Assembly: GCF_030813695.1 (NCBI RefSeq)
Contig: NZ_JAUSVA010000002.1
Location: 9,013,501-9,077,500 of the forward strand
Reading direction: 5' to 3'
DNA from: Kitasatospora herbaricolor
Lineage (GTDB): Bacteria > Actinomycetota > Actinomycetes > Streptomycetales > Streptomycetaceae
Length of the DNA stretch: 64,000 nt
Shown here: positions 52,586 through 60,912 of the stretch, piece after piece
Position numbering within the stretch: the first letter of the stretch is position 1
Layout: each line of letters opens with the position of its first letter
Translations under genes and position numbers: made by a program
Notes under the pieces: model-generated
Database searches by the model: none
What the model was told of the DNA's origin: nothing
The model's input: the letters and a program-made list of their open reading frames with translations, nothing else

Positions 52586-52879
52586 GATCGGTCGTCCTTA
52601 GGCAGAGGGGCGGGCCGGCTTCTGGCGGTGCGTCACTTGCGGGTGGATCCACGGTAGATCAAAGCGGCGCCGGCCATGGCGGTACGACCGGTTCGGCCGT
52701 CGGACCGGCGTCGCCCCGTCCGACGGTGCCACCATCACGGTGTCCGGTTCAAGGGCGCCACCCGGCCGGTCCGGGCCCGTGCGCCGGTCTCGGCGTCCGA
52801 CGCGGGATTTGCGGTTCCCGTCGGCGGCGCCCGGCAGGCATGATCGGACCCGACACCCGTACCGAAAGGGATGTACCTC

Positions 52880-53884
52880 ATGGAGTTCCGCCACCTCGGC
52901 CGCAGCGGTCTGATCATCAGTGAGATCGCCTACGGCAACTGGCTCACCCACGGCTCCCAGGTCGAGGAGGACGCGGCCGCCGCCTGCATCCGCGCCGCCC
53001 TCGATGCGGGGATCACCACCTTCGACACCGCCGACGTCTACGCCGAGACCCGTGCCGAGGCCGTCCTCGGCCGGGCGCTGAAGGGCGAGCGCCGCGAGGG
53101 CCTGGAGATCCTCACCAAGGTCTACTGGCCGACCGGCCCGGGCCGCAACGACCGGGGTCTGGGCCGCAAGCACGTCATGGAGTCGATCGAGGGCTCGCTG
53201 CGCCGCCTGCAGACCGACTACGTCGACGTGTACCAGGCCCACCGCTTCGACACCAGCACCCCGCTGGAGGAGACCATGGAGGCCTTCGCCGACGTGGTCC
53301 GCTCCGGGAAGGCCCTGTACATCGGCGTCTCCGAGTGGACGGCCGAGCAGATCCGGGCCGGCCACGCGCTGGCCCGCGAGCTGCGGGTGCCCTTCATCTC
53401 CAGCCAGCCGCAGTACAGCGCGCTGTGGCGGGTGATCGAGGCCGAGGTGGTGCCGACCTGCGAGGAGCTCGGGATCGGTCAGATCGTCTGGTCCCCGATC
53501 GCCCAGGGCGTGCTCACCGGCAAGTACCTGCCGGGCGCCGAGCCGCCCGCCGGCTCGCGCGCCACGGACTCCAAGGGCGGCGCCAACTTCGTCTCCCGCT
53601 GGCTGCGCCCGGACGTGCTGGAGAGCGTCCAGTTGCTGCGCCCGCTCGCCGAGCAGGCCGGGCTGAGCCTGGCCCAGCTGGCCGTCGCCTGGGTCCTGCA
53701 GAACCGGAACGTCTCGGCCGCGATCATCGGTGCCTCCCGGCCCGAGCAGGTGGCGGAGAACGTGAAGGCGGCGGGGGTGACCCTGGACGAGGGCCTGCTG
53801 AAGGCGATCGACGAGATCCTCGCCCCGGTCGCCGAGACCGACCCGGCGCGGACCGCCGAGAACGCCCCCAAGAGCCGGCCCTGA
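52880..53884 (+). CDS. Aldo/keto reductase
   Basis: 334 aa. ATG 52880 gives a normal Shine-Dalgarno distance to AAAGGG; ATG 52871 is too close. The AKR tetrad is visible: Asp and Tyr in FDTADVYAE, Lys in ILTKVYW, His in YQAHRFD. The NADP-binding end has AAIIGASRPEQVAENVKA. It resembles the voltage-gated potassium channel beta-subunit-like AKRs. Single gene; the substrate is unknown. Confidence 0.92.
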   Translation: MEFRHLGRSGLIISEIAYGNWLTHGSQVEEDAAAACIRAALDAGITTFDTADVYAETRAEAVLGRALKGERREGLEILTKVYWPTGPGRNDRGLGRKHVMESIEGSLRRLQTDYVDVYQAHRFDTSTPLEETMEAFADVVRSGKALYIGVSEWTAEQIRAGHALARELRVPFISSQPQYSALWRVIEAEVVPTCEELGIGQIVWSPIAQGVLTGKYLPGAEPPAGSRATDSKGGANFVSRWLRPDVLESVQLLRPLAEQAGLSLAQLAVAWVLQNRNVSAAIIGASRPEQVAENVKAAGVTLDEGLLKAIDEILAPVAETDPARTAENAPKSRP

Positions 53885-53920
53885 CCGTCCGGCCGGGCGG
53901 GCCGCCGACCCGCCCGGCCG

Positions 53921-53960
53921 CACCGGGGCGCACCGGACGGCACCGGGCCGCACCGGGCCG
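53921..53960. repeat. Four 10-bp tandem repeats
   Basis: CACCGGGGCG, CACCGGACGG and two CACCGGGCCG copies lie head-to-tail in the 158-bp gap after the aldo/keto reductase gene. Function unknown. Confidence 0.75.
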
Positions 53961-54042
53961 GGGGAGCGGGGTCGACCCGTCCCGTGCCGGGAGCACCCGT
54001 GTCGGTGAACCGGCAGGTCAGAGCCGCGACTAGGGTGGACGG

Positions 54043-54651
54043 GTGACCACCGAACCTCTGCCCTCGCCCGTGCGGGTCGCCGGGCCCGCGGACATCGACG
54101 CGCTCGTCGCCACCATGACGACCGCGTTCTTCCAGGACCCGCTCTGGGGGCCGGTCTTCCCCGACCCCGACCGGCGGGCGGAGCTGGCGGGGGCGATGTG
54201 GCGGCTCTACCTGGTCTCCGCCCTGCGCTACCCGTGGACGCTCGTCATCGAGCGGGTGGAGTCCGCGGCCGTGTGGATCCCGCCGGGCGGCTTCGAGCTG
54301 ACCCACGAGGAGGAGGACACCCTGGAGCGCCTGCTGCTGGACGGCGTGGGCCGGCAGGGTGCCGACGAGATCCTGCGGATCTTCGAGCAGCTCGACGCGG
54401 CCCGGCCCGACGAGCCGCACCACTACCTCACCCTGCTGGGCACCCACGACGACCACCGCGGCAAGGGCCTGGGGACGGGCCTGCTGGCGGAGAGCCTGGC
54501 CCGGATCGACGCCCTGGGCTCACCCGCCTACCTGGAGTCGTCCAACCCGGCGAACGACGCCCGGTACCAGCGGGCCGGTTTCGTCCCCCGGGACCGGATC
54601 ACCGTGCCCTCCGGCCATGTCGTGACGACCATGTGGCGCCCGGCGCGTTGA
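54043..54651 (+). CDS. GNAT-family acetyltransferase
   Basis: 202 aa, GTG behind AGGGTGGACGG. The acetyl-CoA motif A is LTLLGTHDDHRGKGLGTGLLAESL (about 133-156), with the R/Q-x-x-G-x-G/A pattern. AYLESSNPANDARYQRAGF follows, a common end of single-domain GNATs. The acceptor is unknown. It converges on the DJ-1-like gene, with a strong terminator between them. Confidence 0.88.
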   Translation: MTTEPLPSPVRVAGPADIDALVATMTTAFFQDPLWGPVFPDPDRRAELAGAMWRLYLVSALRYPWTLVIERVESAAVWIPPGGFELTHEEEDTLERLLLDGVGRQGADEILRIFEQLDAARPDEPHHYLTLLGTHDDHRGKGLGTGLLAESLARIDALGSPAYLESSNPANDARYQRAGFVPRDRITVPSGHVVTTMWRPAR

Positions 54652-54677
54652 CGGGTCGTCGGCCCGCCGCCGAACGG

Positions 54678-54719
54678 CCGGAGCCCCGCGCGCCCGACGA
54701 CGGGCACGCGGGGCTCCGG
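54678..54719. terminator. Bidirectional hairpin
   Basis: CCGGAGCCCCGCGCGCCCG and CGGGCACGCGGGGCTCCGG form a 19-bp stem with one mismatch and an ACGA loop, between the convergent stops at 54651 and 54728. Confidence 0.82.
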
Positions 54720-54727
54720 AGGGCCGG

Positions 54728-55423
54728 TCAGCCCAGCCGCTTCAGCAGCTCCGCCGCCAGCGGGGCCGAGGAGGCCGGGTTCTGGCCGGTCACCAGGTTG
54801 CGGTCGGTGACCACGAACGGGGCCCAGGCCTCGCCCTCCTGGAAGTCGGCGCCGAGCGCCACCAGCCGGTCCTGCAGCAGCCACTTCGCCCGGTCGGCGA
54901 GCCCGGCCTGGGTCTCCTCGGCGTTGGTGAAGCCGGTCAGGCGGTACCCGGCGAACGGCGAGACGCCGTCGTCGTCCCGGGCCGCCAGCAGCGCGGCCGG
55001 GCCGTGGCAGACCACACCGAGCGGCTTGCCGGACCTCAGCGCCAGGGTGAGCAGCCGGCCGGAGTCGGCGTCGACCGCGAGGTCCTCCATCGGGCCGTGC
55101 CCGCCCGGGTAGAACACGGCGTCGTAGTCCTCCAGTGCCACGTCCTGCAGCTTGAGCGGGTGCTGGAGCCCGGTGATGCCGGCCAGGGCCTCCGTCACCG
55201 CCCGCGCGCCCTCCTCGCCGCCGTTGAACTCCGGCGCCAGGCTGCCCTTGTCGACGGTCGGGACCACGCCGCCGGGCGTGGCGAAGACGACCTCGTGGCC
55301 GGCGGCCTTGAACGCCTGGTAGGGGGTGACGGCCTCCTCGGCCCAGAAGCCGGAGGGGTGCTCGGTGCCGTCCGCCAGCGTCCAGTGGTCGGCACCGGTC
55401 AGCACGAAAAGGATCTTAGCCAT
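54728..55423 (-). CDS. DJ-1/PfpI-family protein (Hsp31/glyoxalase III-like)
   Basis: 231 aa. Typical motifs: FVLTGADHWTLADGTEHPSGFWAEE, YDAVFYPGGHGPMEDL, and the nucleophile elbow GVVCHGPAALL with the conserved Cys; an upstream Glu (WAEE) completes the site. Family members degrade methylglyoxal or act as chaperones or proteases under stress. It is divergent from a LysR gene whose repeat-rich promoter suggests direct control. Confidence 0.9.
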   Translation of the reverse strand: MAKILFVLTGADHWTLADGTEHPSGFWAEEAVTPYQAFKAAGHEVVFATPGGVVPTVDKGSLAPEFNGGEEGARAVTEALAGITGLQHPLKLQDVALEDYDAVFYPGGHGPMEDLAVDADSGRLLTLALRSGKPLGVVCHGPAALLAARDDDGVSPFAGYRLTGFTNAEETQAGLADRAKWLLQDRLVALGADFQEGEAWAPFVVTDRNLVTGQNPASSAPLAAELLKRLG

Positions 55424-55514
55424 GGTGGTTTCACTCCGTGGGGTGGTGGGCCGGGCGCCGGCGTCCCGTGGCCGGGACGCCGGATCGCTCATCGCCTCGA
55501 ACGTAGCCCCGCCC

Positions 55515-55566
55515 GGCATCGGCGACCAATGGGCGCACCGATGCCGGGCATCGGAAGACCGATGCC
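55515..55566. promoter_or_regulatory. Four alternating GGCATCGG/CCGATGCC half-sites
   Basis: GGCATCGG occurs at 55515 and 55547 and its complement CCGATGCC at 55538 and 55559. The middle two form CCGATGCC-G-GGCATCGG. All lie within 52 bp of the 237-bp divergent gap between the DJ-1 and LysR genes, and are likely the LysR-family binding sites. Confidence 0.75.
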
Positions 55567-55660
55567 TCGTCCGGGAATGTTCCGCGCGCCGGCGCGAACC
55601 CCCCCCGGCCGGGCGCGCGCCCGGTCCGCAGGGCCCCCGGCGGCCCGTAGACTCCCGCCC

Positions 55661-56572
55661 ATGAGCGATCGGGACGCCACCGGGGCCGGCCCCCTGGACC
55701 TGAACCTGCTGCGCACCTTCCTGGCGGTCCACCGCTCCGGCTCGTTCACCGCGGCGTCCCACCGGCTCGGGCTGTCGCAGTCCACGGTGACGGCCCAGAT
55801 CCGCACCCTGGAGCAGCGGCTGGGCCGCCGGCTCTTCGAACGCGGCGCCCGGGGCGTGACGCCACTGGCCTTCGCGGACGAGTACGCCGCCCGGCTCCGC
55901 GCCCCGCTGGACGAACTGGCGGCCCTCGCCCGCGGCGAGGGGGAGCCGATCACCGCGGAGCCGGTCCACCTGGCCGGGCCGGCCGAGTTCCTCGGCACCT
56001 GCCTCCTCCCGGCGCTCGCGCCGCTGGTCGCCGAGGGCCTGCGGCTGCGGGTGGTCACCGGGCTGACCGATCCGCTCCTGGAGGAGCTGCGGGCCGGCCG
56101 GCACGACCTGGTCGTCGCCACCCGGCGTCCCCGCGGCCGCACGCTCAGCGCCGTGCCGCTCGCCGACGAGGAGTTCGTCCTGGTCGCCGCGCCGCTCTGG
56201 GCCCGGCGGCTGGCCGGCCGGGACCTGCCCGGGGCGCTGGACGAGGTGCCGCTGGTCAGCTACGCCGAGGACCTGCCGATAGCCCGCCGCTACTGGCGGC
56301 ACGTCTTCGACCGCCGTCTCGGCGCCCGGGCCGCGGTGACCGTCCCCGACCTGCGCGCCGTCCTGGCGGCGCTCACCGCCGGCGCCGGCTGGAGCGTTCT
56401 GCCGGGCTACCTCTGCCGGGACCGGCTCGCCTCCGGCGAGCTGGTCCTGCTGCACGAGCCCGAGGACCCGCCGATCAACACCGCGTACCTGGTCCGCCGG
56501 CCCGCCGGCTCGGACAATCCGCAGGTGGAGCTGGTCCGCGAGCGGCTGCTGGCCGTGGCGAGGACCTGGTGA
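55661..56572 (+). CDS. LysR-family transcriptional regulator
   Basis: 303 aa, ATG 55661. The N-terminal winged helix is clear (LDLNLLRTFLAVHRSGSFTAASHRLGLSQSTVTAQIRTLEQRLGRRLFERG). The C-terminal periplasmic-binding-like sensor includes VRLAGPAEF-type, LPALAPLVAEGLRLRVVTG and GAGWSVLPGYLC segments. LysR proteins commonly control a divergent gene, here the DJ-1-like gene. Confidence 0.92.
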   Translation: MSDRDATGAGPLDLNLLRTFLAVHRSGSFTAASHRLGLSQSTVTAQIRTLEQRLGRRLFERGARGVTPLAFADEYAARLRAPLDELAALARGEGEPITAEPVHLAGPAEFLGTCLLPALAPLVAEGLRLRVVTGLTDPLLEELRAGRHDLVVATRRPRGRTLSAVPLADEEFVLVAAPLWARRLAGRDLPGALDEVPLVSYAEDLPIARRYWRHVFDRRLGARAAVTVPDLRAVLAALTAGAGWSVLPGYLCRDRLASGELVLLHEPEDPPINTAYLVRRPAGSDNPQVELVRERLLAVARTW

Positions 56573-56709
56573 GGCCCGCCGGCGCCGCGGCAGCCGGGGC
56601 GGCCTGCGACGATCCGTCCCCGTCCGCCGGTACCCCGTCCGCCGGTGCCCCGGCACCCGGGCGGGGCCGGCCGGCCCGCACGCAACCGAACCGACCCGAG
56701 GAGCACCGA

Positions 56710-58170
56710 GTGAAGCTGTCCGACCTCCTGGCCGGCCACCCGTACACCGTTCTGCGCGGCGACCCCGCGCTGGACGTCACCGGCGGGGTGTCGGACAGCT
56801 CCGCCGACGCCGGGGAGGGGTGGCTGTTCGTCGCCGTTCCGGGCCGGCGCGCCGACGGGCACGACCACCTGCACCGGGCCGCCGCGGCCGGGGCGGTCGC
56901 CGCGCTGGTCAGCCGCACGCCCGCCGACCTGCCCGAGGGGATGTGCGTGGTCCGGGTCGAGGACACCAGGGCGGCTGCCTCGCTGGCCGCCGCCCGGTGG
57001 TTCGGCGAGCCGGGCCGCGCGATGGACGTGGTGGCCGTCACCGGCACCAACGGCAAGACCTCCGTCGCGGCGATGATCGAGAGCGTCGTCACCGAGCTCA
57101 CCTCGGCGCCGGTCGGCGTGATCGGCACCGGCGGGCCCCGGCTGGGCGGCCGGCCGGTACCGCTGGCCACCAGCACCCCGACCACCCCGCAGCCCGTCGA
57201 CCTGCAGCGGATCCTCGCCCACCTGCGGGACGGCCGGGCCCGGACGGTGGTGATGGAGGTGTCCTCGATGGCGCTCGCCCAGCACCGCACCGACCACGTG
57301 TTCGCCCGGACGGGGGTGTTCACCAACCTCAGCCCCGACCACCTGGACGACCACGGCACCATGGCGGCCTACAAGCAGGCCAAACTGCGGCTCTTCGCGG
57401 GCCTCTGCGAGCGGGCGGTGGTGAACGCGGACGACCCGGTCGCCGCGGAGATCCTGGCGCTGATGCCGGCCGCGCTCACGTACGGGATCGACGCCCCGGC
57501 GCACTACCGGGCGACCGACGTGGTGGTCACCCCCGCGGGCAGCGCCTTCCGCCTGCAGCACGCCGGCCGGACGCACCGCGCGCGGGTGCCCGTGCCGGGC
57601 CTGTTCGGCGTGTACAACGCGCTCGCCGCCGTCGCGGCCTGCCACCAGCTCGGGCACGCCGTGCCCGACATCCTCCGCGCGCTGGAGCGGCTCCCGCAGA
57701 TCCCCGGCCGTTTCGAGACGATCACCACCCCGGCCGGGGCCACGGTGGTGGTCGACTACGCGCACTCCACCGACTCGCTGGAGAAGGCGCTGGCCACCGT
57801 CCGGGGCTTCGCCACCGCGCGGGTGATCACCGTCTTCGGCTGCGGCGGTGACCGGGACGCGACCAAGCGGGCCCCGATGGGCGCGATCGCCGGCCGCTAC
57901 TCGGACCTTGTCGTGCTCACCAGCGACAACCCGCGCAGCGAGGACCCGGAGGCGATCCTCGACGCCATCACGGAGGGACTGCGGGGCACGGACGCCGCCC
58001 ACGAGCGGATCACCGACCGGCGCCAGGCCATCGCCCACGCGCTGGAGCACGCCGGGCCGGGGGACATCGTGCTGGTCGCGGGCAAGGGCTCGGAGACCTA
58101 CCAGCTGATCGGCGACCGGGTGCTGCCGTTCGAGGACATGCGAGTGGTCCGGGAGCTCACCGCCCGCTGA
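56710..58170 (+). CDS. MurE-like UDP-MurNAc-tripeptide ligase (paralogue)
   Basis: 486 aa, GTG with GAGGAG 8 nt upstream. Mur ligase domains in order: the N-terminal domain (DSSADAGEGWLFVAVPGRRADGHD), the ATPase domain (VTGTNGKTSVAAMI; ATSTPTTPQPVDLQ; MEVSSMALAQHR; FTNLSPDHLDDHGTM) and the C-terminal domain (VVVDYAHSTDSLEKAL; FGCGGDRDATKR; DNPRSEDP). DNPR is the motif associated with diaminopimelate as acceptor. No cell-division cluster genes surround it, so it is probably a second, non-housekeeping copy. It may act in cell-wall modification or on another amino acid. Confidence 0.85.
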   Translation: MKLSDLLAGHPYTVLRGDPALDVTGGVSDSSADAGEGWLFVAVPGRRADGHDHLHRAAAAGAVAALVSRTPADLPEGMCVVRVEDTRAAASLAAARWFGEPGRAMDVVAVTGTNGKTSVAAMIESVVTELTSAPVGVIGTGGPRLGGRPVPLATSTPTTPQPVDLQRILAHLRDGRARTVVMEVSSMALAQHRTDHVFARTGVFTNLSPDHLDDHGTMAAYKQAKLRLFAGLCERAVVNADDPVAAEILALMPAALTYGIDAPAHYRATDVVVTPAGSAFRLQHAGRTHRARVPVPGLFGVYNALAAVAACHQLGHAVPDILRALERLPQIPGRFETITTPAGATVVVDYAHSTDSLEKALATVRGFATARVITVFGCGGDRDATKRAPMGAIAGRYSDLVVLTSDNPRSEDPEAILDAITEGLRGTDAAHERITDRRQAIAHALEHAGPGDIVLVAGKGSETYQLIGDRVLPFEDMRVVRELTAR

Positions 58171-58214
58171 CGGCCCGCTGACGGAGGCCCCCGCCGCTGG
58201 TGCTCCCGTTTGTC

Positions 58215-58278
58215 GGCCCGTCACCCCGGCGGCCCGTCACCCCGCCGCTCCGTCACCCCGCCGTTCCGTCACCGCGCG
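58215..58278. repeat. Four 16-bp tandem repeats
   Basis: Units beginning GGCCCGTCACCCCG recur at 58215, 58231, 58247 and 58263 with small changes, in the 251-bp gap after the MurE-like gene. Function unknown. Confidence 0.75.
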
Positions 58279-58421
58279 GCCCCCGTACGGGGGCCGGGGC
58301 CGGCGGCATCCGGGTGGACGCGGTGGCGGACACGCCCCAGGGTGCACGGCCGGGGACCGGACTGATGGTAGGACTGGGGCGGGCGGCCGCCGCGGCCGAG
58401 CCCCGCACCGGAGGAGCCGGC

Positions 58422-58733
58422 ATGAGCATCGAACAGCACCCGCTCGCCACCGCCGTCCACGAGGTGGACCGTCAGCTGCGCCGCACCGCCGTCGACCCCG
58501 TCTGCCGGGCCCGCGACCAGCGCTTCCGGCTCGGCGACGAGGAGTACCTGCTGGCGGCGGTGGCCGCGGCCGTCCGCAGCCTGGAGCAACTGTCCGAGGG
58601 CCTCGCCGACCAGCTCACCGGCGCCGCCTCGCGCGGTGTCCTGGACACCGCCGCCCGGCGCCTCGCCGACGTCTCCTCGCTCCTGAGCGACGGCGTCTCC
58701 CGGGCCGCCCGCGCCGCCCGGGCCACCGTGTAG
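58422..58733 (+). CDS. Small helical protein of unknown function
   Basis: 103 aa, ATG with GGAGGAG 5-6 nt upstream. Predicted to be nearly all helix (LLAAVAAAVRSLEQLSEGLADQL, ARRLADVSSLLSDGVSRAARAAR). No Cys pair useful for metal binding and no membrane segment. Family not recognised. Confidence 0.7.
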   Translation: MSIEQHPLATAVHEVDRQLRRTAVDPVCRARDQRFRLGDEEYLLAAVAAAVRSLEQLSEGLADQLTGAASRGVLDTAARRLADVSSLLSDGVSRAARAARATV

Positions 58734-58791
58734 GGACGTCCCGTCGTTGTACACCCCGGCGTTGCGCGGGTCGTGCGCAAGGAGTGAGCCA

Positions 58792-58875
58792 ATGCCGACC
58801 GCCGCCGGTGTCCCGGCCCGACCGGTACCCGCCGGCGCGGCCGTCGCCGCGCCGGGGCCCCGGGCCGTCCGGTGA
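58792..58875 (+). CDS. 27-codon leader ORF coupled to the DUF1345 gene
   Basis: ATG is preceded by AAGGAG at good spacing, better than that of the downstream gene. The stop TGA overlaps the DUF1345 GTG start (GTGA). The peptide is Ala/Pro/Arg-rich. It probably serves to load ribosomes for the next gene rather than as a functional peptide. Confidence 0.5.
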   Translation: MPTAAGVPARPVPAGAAVAAPGPRAVR

Positions 58876-59522
58876 GCCGGCGCCTGCCGCAGTCCGCCGG
58901 CCCCAGACTGGCGGCCTCGACGGTCGTCGGCGCGTTGGTGGGCCTGCTCGTCGGCTGGCTGACCAGGGTGCCACTGGGGATCCTGGCCGGCATCGCCACC
59001 GTCGGCTCGATCTTCGTGGTGGCGGGCTGGGCGGTGCTCTGGCCGATGGACGCCCTCGCCACCCGGCGCAACGTACGGCGCGAGGACTTCCGCCCGGTCA
59101 CCGAGGAACTCCTGGTGGTGTCCGCCGCCCTAGGCGGTCTGCTCGGCATCGTCATGCTGCTCCTGATCGCCCACCCCGACGGCCCGCACTCCGCCGGCGG
59201 CCGCGGCGCGGCGGCCGTCGCGCTCGCCGGCGTCTTCGCGGCCTGGGCGGCCCTGCACCTGATGTACGCCACCCGGTACGCGGACCTGTACTACGGGGAG
59301 CCCGGCGGCGGCATCGACTTCAACACCGAGGACCGGCCGAAGTACAGCGACTTCCTGTACTTCAGCTACAACCTCGGCATGACCTACCAGGTCTCCGACA
59401 CCAGCGTCTCCAGCTCCAGGATCCGGGCGGTGGTCCTGCGGCACTGCCTGCTGTCCTACGTCTTCGGCGCCAGCATCCTCGCCACCACGATCAGCCTCGT
59501 CGCCGACTTCGTCACGCACTGA
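58872..59522 (+). CDS. DUF1345 membrane protein
   Basis: 216 aa, five predicted membrane helices. The conserved DUF1345 core is visible: ALHLMYATRYADLYY, then GGGIDFNTEDRPKYSDFLYFSYNLGMTYQVSDT and a final helix (HCLLSYVFGASILATTISLV). This family is widespread in bacteria and of unknown function. The GTG start has no good Shine-Dalgarno of its own and is coupled to the leader ORF. Confidence 0.9.
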   Translation: MSRRLPQSAGPRLAASTVVGALVGLLVGWLTRVPLGILAGIATVGSIFVVAGWAVLWPMDALATRRNVRREDFRPVTEELLVVSAALGGLLGIVMLLLIAHPDGPHSAGGRGAAAVALAGVFAAWAALHLMYATRYADLYYGEPGGGIDFNTEDRPKYSDFLYFSYNLGMTYQVSDTSVSSSRIRAVVLRHCLLSYVFGASILATTISLVADFVTH

Positions 59523-59988
59523 CCATGCCCGGCCCCCGCTGCGGCGGGCCTGCGCTCAGCCAGCGGGCCGGGTGGTGGTAGGGCCGGAACCGGGACGGCT
59601 CCCCCCGGGGGCCCCACCCCGGGCCTGTCCTGCGGGCCGCTCGGGCCCTGCGGACCCGGCGGGTCGTCGGCGGAGTTCACCTCGTGCACCCCTTCGTCCG
59701 TCCGGGGCCCCCGTGCCCGCGGCCGTCCCGGGCCCGCGCGCCCTGGATCCACCGGGCGCGGGCCGCTGCCTGGCACCCCGGCCGAGGCTACGCCCGCCCG
59801 TCGGCCGCTGCGCGGCGGCCTCCGGGGTGCCCGACTACCTGCGACCCGGCGGTGACCGGACGTGCCCCCGCCGTGACCGGGCCCCCGGCCGCTCCCGCGC
59901 GGGCGCCCGCCGCCGTGCATCGGTTGATACGATCATGTTGTCTGCAATGTCGGCATTTGACACTGCCTCGCCCACCCCGGGAGTCGGA
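59523..59988. other. 466-bp intergenic region
   Basis: No gene is supported. It includes a 10-bp inverted repeat, GGCACCCCGG (59772-59781) with CCGGGGTGCC (59822-59831), and several GC hairpins that could end the DUF1345 transcript. Near the right end, TTGATACGATCATG contains TACGAT, a possible -10 for the GreA-like gene. Confidence 0.5.
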
Positions 59989-60471
59989 ATGACTGGTGTC
60001 CCCGAGCCGATCAGCCCCGACGCCCGGCGGGCGCTGGAGCAGGAACTCTCCACGCTGCGCACCGAACGCGAGACGGTCGCCGCGACCCTGCGGGGCACCG
60101 ACGCCGACTCGCCCGGTGACCTCGCGGACCAGGCGGACGAGTTGCAGCGGGCCACCGAGGCGGCCCGGCTGGACTCCCGGATCGCGGTGATCGAGGCGCG
60201 GCTCGCGCAGGCCGCCGTGGCCGTCCCGCCGGCCCCGGGTGTGGTGGGCGTGGGCAGCACGGTCACGGTGCGCTTCGCCGACGGCAGCACCACGGCCGTT
60301 CACCTCGGCGAGATCGCCGACTCCACGGACAGCGCCCTGGTGACCGCCGACAGCCCGCTCGGCCGCGCCCTGCTCGGCCGGGTCGCCGGCGATCCGGTGA
60401 GCTACCGGACCCCCGAGGGGCCGAAGAGCGCGGTCGTGGTCTCCGTCGGCTCCCCGTCCGGCGAGGCCTGA
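59989..60471 (+). CDS. GreA/GreB-like transcript cleavage factor
   Basis: 160 aa from ATG 59989 with GGGAG upstream; in-frame ATGs at 59935 and 59947 are possible. The N-terminal half is an antiparallel coiled coil (ARRALEQELSTLRTERETVAATLRG ... ATEAARLDSRIAVIEARLAQA). The C-terminal half is the FKBP-like domain (VGVGSTVTVRFADGSTTAVHLGEI, ADSPLGRALLGRVAGDPVSYRTP). The usual acidic pair at the coiled-coil tip is only partly matched (GTDADSPGD). It may therefore be a Gre-like factor that binds the polymerase secondary channel without strong cleavage activity. Confidence 0.85.
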   Translation: MTGVPEPISPDARRALEQELSTLRTERETVAATLRGTDADSPGDLADQADELQRATEAARLDSRIAVIEARLAQAAVAVPPAPGVVGVGSTVTVRFADGSTTAVHLGEIADSTDSALVTADSPLGRALLGRVAGDPVSYRTPEGPKSAVVVSVGSPSGEA

Positions 60472-60611
60472 CCGGACGTGACAGGCGGGACGGACGTGAC
60501 GGACCGGGCGGCCGGGGCGGACGCCACGGGCCGCCTGGGGACCGGCCCGCCCGGCGCCGGAATTCGGTGAAGAGCACCTCCGCCGGCCCGGGGCAGGGCA
60601 GACTTGCGGAC

Positions 60612-60872
60612 GTGTCACCCAGGAACCAGCCCCGCCGCGCCCAGGTCGTCCTCTCGCCGTTCGCGGAGGAGCAGCTGGCCGGCCTCTCGGCCGGCCAGAC
60701 CCAGGCGCTGGACCGGGTGCTCGCCGTCCTCTCGGTCCGCCCCGACCTCGGCGAGCCGCGCCCGGACGGCCGGCTCCGGCTCTACCGCGACGAGGTCGAC
60801 CACGTGCTGGTCGTCTACCACGTGACGGTCCTTCGGACGGTGGTCGTCGTCGGGTACCTGGAGGTCGACTGA
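60612..60872 (+). CDS. RelE/ParE-like small protein, no antitoxin nearby
   Basis: About 86 aa from GTG 60612 (GTG 60567 also in frame). The RelE/ParE pattern is visible: VVLSPFAEEQLAGLS, ALDRVLAVLSVRPDLGEPRPDGRLRLYRDEVDHVLVVYHV, then a final beta strand. Such proteins are usually ribosome-dependent RNases or gyrase inhibitors paired with an antitoxin, but no antitoxin-like gene is adjacent. The neighbour is the GreA-like gene, 140 bp upstream. Confidence 0.65.
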   Translation: MSPRNQPRRAQVVLSPFAEEQLAGLSAGQTQALDRVLAVLSVRPDLGEPRPDGRLRLYRDEVDHVLVVYHVTVLRTVVVVGYLEVD

Positions 60873-60900
60873 CCGGCCCGGACGTCGGCCGACGGGCCGG
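60873..60900. terminator. Hairpin between convergent genes
   Basis: CCGGCCCG and CGGGCCGG enclose the inner dyad GTCGGCCGAC, between the stops at 60872 and 60913. Confidence 0.65.
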
Positions 60901-60912
60901 CCGAGCGGGTGG

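Noticed and set aside
60612..60872. A complete toxin-antitoxin module
   Set aside because: Only the RelE-like part is present; no short antitoxin-like gene lies on either side.
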